Part shown: piece after piece, positions 52,834 to 60,900 of the stretch
Numbering within the stretch: position 1 is the first letter of the stretch
Layout of the letters: every line of letters starts with the position of its first letter
NCBI GenBank assembly: GCA_963784805.1
Contig: CAWASR010000008.1
Coordinates: 558,001 to 622,000 of the forward strand
From: Roseiarcus sp963784805
GTDB taxonomy: Bacteria; Pseudomonadota; Alphaproteobacteria; Rhizobiales; Beijerinckiaceae
DNA: 64,000 bases
Direction: 5' to 3'
Position numbers and translations under genes: made by a program
The notes under the pieces: model-generated
Seen by the model: only the letters and a program-made list of their open reading frames with translations
Databases searched by the model: none
Told to the model about the DNA's origin: nothing

Positions 52834-53367
52834 CTATTGGGTTGAGCCGTCGTCGGACGGCGTCTGATTCAGTTTGGTTTTCATTGCCGCCATCAGCTCG
52901 GGATCGGCGAGAAGCTTTTTCAGCGCATCCTCGGCCCCGACCTTGCCGTCCATATAGCGCAGGAGATTGGTCAGCTGCTCGCGCGCCTGCAAGAGCTTGG
53001 CCGTCGCCGGCACCTGGCGGGCGATCGCGGCGGGCGAGAAATCGTCCATCTTGTTGAATTTGAGATTGACCGACAGCTTTTCGCCGCCGTCGCCGCCGAG
53101 CTTGTTGGCGACCTTCATCGAAACCGCCGGCTCGATCGCTCCCATGCGCTTGTCGAAGTTGTCCATATCGAAGTCGAGAAACTTGCGCTCGTTCATGTCC
53201 GGCTTGGCGACTTGCGAGGCGTTGCCCGAAAGGTCGGCGAGCACGCCCATCACGAACGGCAGCTCCACCAGCCGCTCGGCGTCGTATGGATCCTCGTAGG
53301 TGATGTGAACCCGCGGTTTGCGGTTGCGCGAAATGAACTTCTGTCCGGAATTGCTGTTCGTAGCCAT
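52834..53367 (-). CDS. tssB: Type VI secretion sheath protein TssB (VipA)
   Basis: 177 residues from the ATG at 53367; a longer open frame adds 13 poorly fitting residues. The start MATNSNSGQKFISRNRKPRV leads into VHITYEDPYDAERLVELPFV, the hallmark MGVLADLSGNA, and KFLDFDMDNFDKRMGAIEPA. TssB forms the small subunit of the sheath and carries, through TssC, the site for ClpV recruitment. First gene of the operon tssB-tssC-hcp-tssE-tssF-tssG-clpV, the order also found in the H1 cluster of Pseudomonas aeruginosa. Confidence 0.94.
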   Translation of the reverse strand: MATNSNSGQKFISRNRKPRVHITYEDPYDAERLVELPFVMGVLADLSGNASQVAKPDMNERKFLDFDMDNFDKRMGAIEPAVSMKVANKLGGDGGEKLSVNLKFNKMDDFSPAAIARQVPATAKLLQAREQLTNLLRYMDGKVGAEDALKKLLADPELMAAMKTKLNQTPSDDGSTQ

Positions 53368-53947
53368 GGCGTCGATCTCCCCGCCCTGCAACGCTACCGT
53401 CCCCAATAGCGCATAAGCATAATACTTTTGTCGGCCAACGCAATCGGCCCTGAAGGGGGGCGTGGGTCAGGTCGAATATATCGTTTCGGCCGGGAGCGAC
53501 TGGTCCGTTCTCGAGCGGCTTGGTCGCGCAACCGGACACAAGCGCGCCGGCCGATTGCGACCCGTTCCTGCCGTTCTCGGTACGGAGGGAACGCGCCAAA
53601 GCGACCGTCCCTGAAAGAAGCTTCGAACACTTCAACTCGACCTGAAGCACAACATTCGTCCCGAGCAATCGAACGGCCGGCGTCGGCTATGAGGCGATGA
53701 TCAAAGACGGCGAATGGTACTAAAATTACGGAATCACGGTGACGCGCCCGCTTTTACCTTTTTTGTTCGCGATGCGATATTGTCCCATGTTCCGCATCAA
53801 CTGCGTCGCCACCCCAAGCAAGCAGGGAGGCAAGCCCAATGGCGATGTCGCAGGCGCCGAAGCAAAATGGTAAAAACGGGCGCGTCAACGCAATTCTCAC
53901 CTGAATTCCAAACAGCGACCGCTGAATATGAACGCCAACGCGGAGAG
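53368..53947. other. Upstream region of the type VI operon, no confident gene
   Basis: About 580 bp. It should contain the tssB promoter, but I found no clear sigma-54 or sigma-70 site. Plus-strand fragments such as VEYIVSAGSDWSVLERLG and GYEAMIKDGEWY look protein-like but lie in broken frames and could be remnants. TssA, TssK or membrane-complex genes, often found here, are absent. Confidence 0.4.
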
Positions 53948-54265
53948 CTAGGGGCCTTCCGACCTCACCCGTCCGAAATGCCTGGCGAGCACGATGGCCG
54001 CCGCCAGCACGCCGAGGCCAACCGCAACCCATTCCAAAACCACATCGGAACCCTTGGGCGCGAAGGACCACAGGATGGCGAAGCCGACCGCGAGACTACC
54101 AAATCCCCACAGGACATTGACTACCGGAGACGATTTTCCAACTCCGGGCGGCGACGCGAACGGGGATTGAAACCAATGGCCGCTAATGCCTTGAACAAAG
54201 TGCGGCACTCCGTTCGCAAGGAGCAGACCGCTGACAAATTGCAGCACGTAAATGTACCACGGCAT
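53948..54265 (-). CDS. Small membrane protein of unknown function
   Basis: 105 residues from the ATG at 54265 (MPWYIYVLQFVSGLLLANGV); an ATG at 54280 would only add five residues and contains the GGAGAG ribosome-binding site. Three hydrophobic segments are predicted, with NGVPHFVQGISGHWFQSPFA between the first two and VVNVLWGFGSLAVGFAIL in the second. The PHFVQG...PFASPPGVG stretch recurs in small membrane proteins of rhizobia, whose function I do not know. No operon partner. Confidence 0.72.
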   Translation of the reverse strand: MPWYIYVLQFVSGLLLANGVPHFVQGISGHWFQSPFASPPGVGKSSPVVNVLWGFGSLAVGFAILWSFAPKGSDVVLEWVAVGLGVLAAAIVLARHFGRVRSEGP

Positions 54266-54806
54266 TTCGGGTCTCTCCAATAAAGTAGGCCGGTGGGACC
54301 GGCCTCACTTCCTTTGGGCATTCCCTTTCAAGATTTGCCAACTCAACGTATGCCAGCTTCCGACGCCACGTCCTAGGCATGCCAGAAGCAAGTGTTCGCC
54401 GCAACGAACACGCGTGTCTCAAGCCCCTGGTTATCCGCCATTCGCGACTAACAGCGAGACGGCGCCCTTGGCGCTCACCGCCGGTCGGCGAGAATTTTCC
54501 CCCACGGCGCGGCCGAACTCCCGGCCACAATGAAGAAGTTGTCCCAGCCGTGAAGCATCGGGGCCCCGGAAACCGAGGCTGCGCCATTCGCCACAATGCA
54601 GCGGCGCTCCTTTGGCCATGTCCGCTGACAGCGCCCGCCGCCAGGTCGAGCGGATGTTTGTTCCAGTTTTCGTCGAAGCCAATCGCCGCGACGAGGAGCA
54701 ACGAATGTCGGATTGGTCGCGGAACAAGAGTGCGGAACAAGAGTAATGTAGGCGGCGCACGTCGAGTACGTCCCGACCAAATACAAAATCCCTCAGAGGA
54801 ACCCCC
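54266..54806. other. No gene seen; contains one hairpin
   Basis: About 540 bp between two divergent small membrane-protein genes. Long minus-strand open frames are compositional and lack ribosome-binding sites. It must contain both promoters. A perfect hairpin at 54287-54305 is listed separately. Confidence 0.4.
54287..54305. promoter_or_regulatory. Perfect 8-bp hairpin 5' of the small membrane-protein gene
   Basis: AGGCCGGT and ACCGGCCT pair perfectly around GGG, 22 bp upstream of the minus-strand start at 54265, thus in its probable 5' leader. It could be an operator or an RNA structure next to the ribosome-binding site. Confidence 0.45.
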
Positions 54807-55106
54807 ATGCATCTATCGAACGAAAGTCTCATCGTCATCGTCATCGTCGGCATTGTCGCCGGATGGCTTGCTGGCAACATCGTGCGGGGTGGCGGCTACG
54901 GCCTCATCGGCGACCTGATAGTCGGCGTTATCGGGGCGTTCATCGGAGATTGGCTGCTGCCGCAATTGGGTGTCCACCTCGGCACAGGGACGGTCGCGCT
55001 CGTCGTCAACGCCACGCTAGGCGCGATCGTCTTGCTCATTCTTCTCAGGCTGATCAGTGGGGGCGGCGGCGGGGGATGGCGCAGCCGTTTCGGCAGGCGT
55101 TGGTAA
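54807..55106 (+). CDS. GlsB/YeaQ/YmgE family stress membrane protein
   Basis: 99 residues, three hydrophobic segments. IVAGWLAGNIVRGGGYGLIG, GVIGAFIGDWLLPQLGVHLG and NATLGAIVLLILLRLISGG match the family; a glycine/arginine tail (GGGGGGWRSRFGRRW) follows. AGAGGAA precedes the start. Paralogue of the protein at 21642-21917, with which it shares the MHLS opening and most core residues. Role in stress survival is assumed from the family. Confidence 0.88.
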   Translation: MHLSNESLIVIVIVGIVAGWLAGNIVRGGGYGLIGDLIVGVIGAFIGDWLLPQLGVHLGTGTVALVVNATLGAIVLLILLRLISGGGGGGWRSRFGRRW

Positions 55107-55508
55107 TTCGTCAAAGAGCACGTACCGCTAAGGGACGCATGCCCTCGCTCGGGCCGGGTGACCGGCGTGGCGATCGACGCCTTGCGCGCTGGGCGGGGTC
55201 CTCGTCCCGGCCGGCGAATTTCTGAAAAACCAATCAATTTCTTGCCAGACGGGCAAGTTTATGTTTTACTTTCCGAAGACGACGCTCCGACGCGAATTTC
55301 GGGCGGAGGAATGGAACGGATTATAAACTCTTTGCTTTCGTTAATCGAGGACTCGGACCAAAGGTTGGGCGATTTCGAGCCTGACGCGCTTCCGAGGGGC
55401 CGCGGCTCGCGAAACGGGAGGCGCGGTCGAAAGCCCCGGCGGCAGGAATTGCTTTTTCCTTGGAATCGGGTTTAACCCGTTGAAATGTCTCGATCGGCGG
55501 AAATGAGA
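55107..55508. other. Undetermined stretch with a terminator-like hairpin and a possible small ORF
   Basis: CTTGCC at 55241 pairs with GGCAAG ending at 55257, followed by a T-rich stretch (TTTATGTTTT), which resembles a weak intrinsic terminator for the gene ending at 55106. A frame from an ATG at 55311 reads MERIINSLLSLIEDSDQRLG with a GGAGG too close to the start to be convincing; in-frame sequence extends upstream. The DNA here is less GC-rich than its surroundings. I do not assign a gene. Confidence 0.35.
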
Positions 55509-55593
55509 TCCTTTCCTTTCCTTCCCTTTTATTTTCCTTTGCGTCCCCTCTCGGCTTTCCTTTCCTTCCCTCTGGCTTTCGTTTGCTTCCCCC
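55509..55593. repeat. Polypyrimidine/polypurine tract
   Basis: Eighty-five bases with only nine purines on the plus strand, built from CTTTCC and CTTCCC units; the 16-mer CTTTCCTTTCCTTCCC occurs twice, at 55511 and 55555. It lies 42-126 bp beyond the stop of the rRNA methyltransferase gene, so the transcript there would be almost purely purine. Such tracts can form triplex DNA or act on transcription termination. Confidence 0.8.
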
Positions 55594-55634
55594 GGGCGAT
55601 GGCGGCTCGAGGGCGTGCGGACAGGCGTTTCGTT

Positions 55635-56480
55635 TCACGTCCTGCCCGGCGCCCTTCGGCTGACGAGCGCGAGCGCGATCGCGCAGGCGTTCGAGACGTT
55701 GAGGCTCTTGATCGCGCCGGGCAGGTCGAGGCGCGCCAGGAGGTCGCAGCGCTCGCGCGTGAGCCGCCTGAGGCCCTTGCCCTCGGCGCCCAGAACCAGA
55801 GCCAGCGGACGCGACAGCGCGGCCTCGGCGAGATCGTCCGGCGCCTGCGAATCGAGCCCGACCCGCCAATAGCCCATGTCGCCGATCTCGGCGAGCGCGC
55901 GGGCGAGATTGGTCACGCTGCAGATCGGCACGTGTTCGAGGCCGCCGGAAGCCGATTTGGCGAGCGCGCCGGAAAACTCCGGCGAGTGCCGTTCGGTGGT
56001 GATGAGCGCGTCGACCGCGAAAGCCGCGGCGGTGCGCAGAATCGCCCCGACATTGTGCGGATCGGTGATCTGGTCGAGAACGACGACCAGGCCTTCGGGC
56101 GGCAGGTCGGCGACGTCGATCGGCGCCAGGGGCCTGGCCTCGAGCACCACCCCCTGGTGCGCCGCCCCATGCGGCGCGCGGGCGGCGACCGCCTCGAGGC
56201 TCATGATGCGGGTTTCGACCGCGCGCGCCGCGATCTGCGCGGCGAGCCGCGCCGCCGCCGCCTCGGTGGCGTAGAGGCGAACCAGCTCGCGGCGCGGCGC
56301 CTCGAGCGCCGCTGCGACGCTGTGAAAGCCATAGATGCGCGCCACCTCTGGGTCGCGGCGCTTGCCCGCGGCGTCGCGTCGCGGCTTCGCCTCCGCCTGC
56401 GGCGGCGCAGGCCGCGGGCCGTTGCGCGCCCGCTCAGGCTGGGAGGGCGTATGGACGCGACGATCGCGATTGCGTGTCAT
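55635..56480 (-). CDS. rlmB: TrmH-family 23S rRNA 2'-O-methyltransferase (RlmB-like)
   Basis: 281 residues from the ATG at 56480 (MTRNRDRRVHTPSQPERARN); the open frame extends upstream but this start removes an implausible basic extension. Substrate-binding domain begins ARIYGFHSVAAALEAPRREL; the SPOUT knot has the three TrmH motifs: VLDQITDPHNVGAILRTAAA (motif 1), LALVLGAEGKGLRRLTRERC (motif 2) and IKSLNVSNACAIALAL (motif 3). It methylates a ribose of 23S rRNA, G2251 in the E. coli enzyme. The Arg-rich N terminus is an unstructured extension common in alphaproteobacteria. Confidence 0.9.
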   Translation of the reverse strand: MTRNRDRRVHTPSQPERARNGPRPAPPQAEAKPRRDAAGKRRDPEVARIYGFHSVAAALEAPRRELVRLYATEAAAARLAAQIAARAVETRIMSLEAVAARAPHGAAHQGVVLEARPLAPIDVADLPPEGLVVVLDQITDPHNVGAILRTAAAFAVDALITTERHSPEFSGALAKSASGGLEHVPICSVTNLARALAEIGDMGYWRVGLDSQAPDDLAEAALSRPLALVLGAEGKGLRRLTRERCDLLARLDLPGAIKSLNVSNACAIALALVSRRAPGRT

Positions 56481-56687
56481 GGCGGCAAGACGCCCTCGAG
56501 GCCTTGTCAGGCTGGTCAGCGCTTTTACCCGCCTTCGTGGCGCCTGAACAGAAGGGCGCCCGCGGCGCCGGCGCGGAAATGGCGGAACTTTCCAGTTGAC
56601 ACGGCGGCGGCCAAGGCAACATAAGCCCGGCCGTCGCGCCTCGGCATGCCCGGGGCGTTTTCGTCCTCGGCCCGACCGCACGGACGA

Positions 56688-56772
56688 GGGGGAGTGTCCC
56701 GAGCGGCAAAGGGGGCGGACTGTAAATCCGCTGGCTTAGCCTTCGTAGGTTCGAGTCCTACCTCCCCCACCA
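56688..56772 (+). tRNA. tRNA-Tyr (anticodon GTA), CCA encoded
   Basis: Acceptor strands GGGGGAG (56688-56694) and CTCCCCC (56762-56768) pair completely, followed by A and an encoded CCA. The anticodon arm CGGACTGTAAATCCG places GTA at 56722-56724. The T arm is GTAGGTTCGAGTCCTAC, and a long variable arm is present, as required for bacterial tRNA-Tyr. Total 85 bases. An integrase relic lies about 280 bp downstream, so the gene may have served as an integration site. Confidence 0.95.
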
Positions 56773-57049
56773 TTCCACCTTTGCATAGGGTCACATAGGT
56801 TACCTTAACTCATTGAAAATTGTGGCGTAACTCGGCATTTCGGGCTCACCGGCGCTCACCGGGACCCTTTCTCGGGCCGAGGGAAGGGCGTTGGTGTGAA
56901 GGTCAGCGCAACGTATAATTACAAATTCATGATCCCCTTTTTTAATCCGACAAAGAGCATAGGGGCGAGTTCCTGCTATACGTGGGCAAATCCTGCCGGG
57001 TGTCAGTCGCCCGATTCAGTCAGATTGACGGGTATAGGCGCTTGAGTTT
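56773..57049. other. Intergenic DNA after tRNA-Tyr
   Basis: Lower-GC stretch without a gene between the tRNA and the integrase relic. No duplicate of the tRNA 3' end (an attachment site) was seen in it. Confidence 0.4.
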
Positions 57050-57213
57050 GATGCGAGCGTTTGGCGCGCTTTGGCAAATAGCCTGTCGAGATGGCGGCGC
57101 CGGCGCGCCGGGTCGGCCTCGTTGTGATCGATGAAGCTTACCGTGCCTTCGCCGCGTCCAGAACGGTCTCGATGCGGCCTCTGAAGCGCGAGGCGGTTTC
57201 CGGCGCCCGCGTC
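57050..57213 (-). pseudogene. Relic of a tyrosine-type integrase (P4-like)
   Basis: On the minus strand the sequence reads APETASRFRGRIETVLDAAK then a stop, and the adjacent frame continues HNEADPARRRHLDRLFAKAR. Intact P4-type integrases have the same core in this order (ETASR-RGRIE-VLD-A, then NPARWRGHLD-LL). So this is a short internal fragment, interrupted by a stop and a frameshift near 57138, with both ends lost. It marks a former mobile element next to tRNA-Tyr. Identification is by pattern only. Confidence 0.65.
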
Positions 57214-57272
57214 TACAACGGCTTAGGGACCGAGCGCGGTTTCCGTGTCGAACTTGTCGACCGGGGTTGCGC

Positions 57273-57884
57273 TTAACGCTTCTTGCTCGTCGCAGGAGCG
57301 CCCAGCCTAGCCCGGCTTAAGGCGTCAAGAGCCGGACTCAGCCCTCTAAACGACAGCCCCACTGCGGACTCCCGCCCCGCCGCGTCGGTCCAGATGATGC
57401 GCCGGGCGTCCGTCTCATCCCTCCAGCGGCGCAGGACTTCATCAGTAAGGAGCGCATTGGCGTAGCAGCCTCCCGGCAGGCATTTCAGCCAAACGAAATT
57501 CAGGCCGTCTACATCCTTGCCGTTAGCGGATAATCTCGGTGGGTCCGGAAAGGTTATGTTGACTGGCAAAACGATCGTCAGATGCAGGGGGTCCGTCTTC
57601 TTCAATCGTCCGATGGCGACTTCGGCGACCGGATTTTGCTGGTCCTGAGCATGGATCAACTGGGCCGCTTCACAGACGCGTTCGACATCCGCGCCGTCGC
57701 CGAGTCGCTGGCAACGCATGATCCAATCGCCATAGCTGGCCGACGTGTTGCTCGGCTCCAGATCGACGGGGTGTTGTTCTTCTGACGTCGCGGCAGGAGG
57801 CGTTTGCGCGATTGCGAGGGAGCCCAACCCAAGGAAGTGTATCGCGCTCAACATCGCGGTCCGAAAAAGCATCTCCGAATTCAT
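57273..57884 (-). CDS. Invasion-associated locus B (IalB) family protein
   Basis: 203 residues from the ATG at 57884, which has GAGG seven bases upstream; an earlier ATG at 57956 overlaps the upstream gene. Signal peptide MLFRTAMLSAIHFLGLGSLA ending near AIA-QT. The mature domain has YGDWIMRCQRLGD, the conserved Cys pair region RVCEAAQLI, and WLKCLPGGCYANALLTDEVL, the IalB pattern. Exported, periplasmic or outer-membrane associated; linked to host or stress interaction in Bartonella and relatives, with no known mechanism. It follows the giant surface-protein gene after 47 bp and may share its transcript. Confidence 0.85.
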   Translation of the reverse strand: MNSEMLFRTAMLSAIHFLGLGSLAIAQTPPAATSEEQHPVDLEPSNTSASYGDWIMRCQRLGDGADVERVCEAAQLIHAQDQQNPVAEVAIGRLKKTDPLHLTIVLPVNITFPDPPRLSANGKDVDGLNFVWLKCLPGGCYANALLTDEVLRRWRDETDARRIIWTDAAGRESAVGLSFRGLSPALDALSRARLGAPATSKKR

Positions 57885-57931
57885 AAGTACCTCATTGCGA
57901 ACAAGTACGGTTGTCGTCGATTGGTTGGGCT

Positions 57932-60900
57932 CTATTCTTGGACAATATTCTTGCAAGAACCCCCGCCTTCGCCGGTCAATTCGACGTGGCCGTAACGATG
58001 GAGTCTCCTCGACACTTCCACAGACGAGCAGGCGGACGAACGGTGGCCGGTCCGCACATTTGGGACGCCATTGTTGGACACATCGATCGTACTGAAATAA
58101 CTTGGAAACACCCTAGATTCCGAAGTCACGGCGCCGTTGTCTGGGGGATTTGGGTTCGGCGGAACGGGCGCCGCCGCCTGGGTGACGGTCATGGCGCCGT
58201 CGACGTAGCCGATGGCGTAGTTGGAAGCGGTGAAGGTGCCGCCGGCGGCGGCGCTGGCGACGATCGCATAGGGGCTGCCGGCGACGTTCGCCGCCGCCGC
58301 CGATCCGGCGCTGGTCAGGGTGACGCTGCCGATGGTCTCCCCGTTCTGCAGGCCCGTCGAAGTGAACTCGGTTCCGGCGAAGGCGAACGTATTGCCGTAG
58401 GTCTTGGTCTGGTTGCTGGCCGTCACCGTCAGCGGCGCCGCCGTCACGGTGAGATTGGCGCCGACATAGGTGATCGCATAGTTCGGATCGCCGAGCGTGC
58501 CCTGGGTGATGGCGTAAGGCGATCCGAGGACCGGGGAGGTCGCGGTCGCCGTGGTGGCGAGCGCGCCGCTCAGCGTGTCGCTGTTGACCAGGCCGGTTGC
58601 GACATAGGTGAGCGTCGGATTGGCGGCGCCATAGGCCCGGCTCTGCGCATCCGCCGTCACCGTCGCCGCCGCCTGGGTGACGGTCATGGCGCCGTCGACG
58701 TAGCCGATGGCGTAGTTGGAAGCGGTGAAGGTGCCGCCGGCGGCGGCGCTGGCGACGATCGCGTAGGGGCTGCCGGCGACGTTCGCCGCCGCCGCCGATC
58801 CGGCGCTGGTCAGGGTGACGCTGCCGATGGTCTCCCCGTTCTGCAGGCCCGTCGAAGTGAACTCGGTTCCGGCGAAGGCGAACGTATTGCCGTAGGTCTT
58901 GGTCTGGTTGTTGGCCGTCACCGTCAGCGGCGCCGCCGTCACGGTGAGATTGGCGCCGACATAGGTGATCGCATAGTTCGGATCGCCGAGCGTGCCCTGG
59001 GTGATGGCGTAAGGCGATCCGAGGACCGGGGAGGTCGCGGTCGCCGTGGTGGCGAGCGCGCCGCTCAGCGTGTCGCTGTTGACCAGGCCGGTTGCGACAT
59101 AGGTGAGCGTCGGATTGGCGGCGCCATAGGCCCGGCTCTGCGCATCCGCCGTCACCGTCGCCGCCGCCTGGGTGACGGTCATGGCGCCGTCGACGTAGCC
59201 GATGGCGTAGTTGGAAGCGGTGAAGGTGCCGCCGGCGGCGGCGCTGGCGACGATCGCGTAGGGGCTGCCGGCGACGTTCGCCGCCGCCGCCGATCCGGCG
59301 CTGGTCAGGGTGACGCTGCCGATGGTCTCCCCGTTCTGCAGGCCCGTCGAAGTGAACTCGGTTCCGGCGAAGGCGAACGTATTGCCGTAGGTCTTGGTCT
59401 GGTTGCTGGCCGTCACCGTCAGCGGCGCCGCCGTCACGGTGAGATTGGCGCCGACATAGGTGATCGCATAGTTCGGATCGCCGAGCGTGCCCTGGGTGAT
59501 GGCGTAAGGCGATCCGAGGACCGGGGAGGTCGCGGTCGCCGTGGTGGCGAGCGCGCCGCTCAGCGTGTCGCTGTTGACCAGGCCGGTTGCGACATAGGTG
59601 AGCGTCGGATTGGCGGCGCCATAGGCCCGGCTCTGCGCATCCGCCGTCACCGTCGCCGCCGCCTGGGTGACGGTCATGGCGCCGTCGACGTAGCCGATGG
59701 CGTAGTTGGAAGCGGTGAAGGTGCCGCCGGCGGCGGCGCTGGCGACGATCGCGTAGGGGCTGCCGGCGACGTTCGCCGCCGCCGCCGATCCGGCGCTGGT
59801 CAGGGTGACGCTGCCGATGGTCTCCCCGTTCTGCAGGCCCGTCGAAGTGAACTCGGTTCCGGCGAAGGCGAACGTATTGCCGTAGGTCTTGGTCTGGTTG
59901 CTGGCCGTCACCGTCAGCGGCGCCGCCGTCACGGTGAGATTGGCGCCGACATAGGTGATCGCATAGTTCGGATCGCCGAGCGTGCCCTGGGTGATGGCGT
60001 AAGGCGATCCGAGGACCGGGGAGGTCGCGGTCGCCGTGGTGGCGAGCGCGCCGCTCAGCGTGTCGCTGTTGACCAGGCCGGTTGCGACATAGGTGAGCGT
60101 CGGATTGGCGGCGCCATAGGCCCGGCTCTGCGCATCCGCCGTCACCGTCGCCGCCGCCTGGGTGACGGTCATGGCGCCGTCGACGTAGCCGATGGCGTAG
60201 TTGGAAGCGGTGAAGGTGCCGCCGGCGGCGGCGCTGGCGACGATCGCGTAGGGGCTGCCGGCGACGTTCGCCGCCGCCGCCGATCCGGCGCTGGTCAGGG
60301 CGACGCTGCCGATGGTCTCCCCGTTCTGCAGGCCCGTCGAAGTGAACTCGGTTCCGGCGAAGGCGAACGTATTGCCGTAGGTCTTGGTCTGGTTGCTGGC
60401 CGTCACCGTCAGCGGCGCCGCCGTCACGGTGAGATTGGCGCCGACATAGGTGATCGCATAGTTCGGATCGCCGAGCGTGCCCTGGGTGATGGCGTAAGGC
60501 GATCCGAGGACCGGGGAGGTCGCGGTCGCCGTGGTGGCGAGCGCGCCGCTCAGCGTGTCGCTGTTGACCAGGCCGGTTGCGACATAGGTGAGCGTCGGAT
60601 TGGCGGCGCCATAGGCCCGGCTCTGCGCATCCGCCGTCACCGTCGCCGCCGCCTGGGTGACGGTCATGGCGCCGTCGACGTAGCCGATGGCGTAGTTGGA
60701 AGCGGTGAAGGTGCCGCCGGCGGCGGCGCTGGCGACGATCGCATAGGGGCTGCCGGCGACGTTCGCCGCCGCCGCCGATCCGGCGCTGGTCAGGGCGACG
60801 CTGCCGATGGTCTCCCCGTTCTGCAGGCCCGTCGAAGTGAACTCGGTTCCGGCGAAGGCGAACGTATTGCCGTAGGTCTTGGTCTGGTTGCTGGCCGTCA

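Noticed and set aside
51314..53668. Minus-strand open frame of 784 codons across tssB and tssC
   Set aside because: Out-of-frame reading of the sheath genes; tssB and tssC in their own frames match their families throughout.
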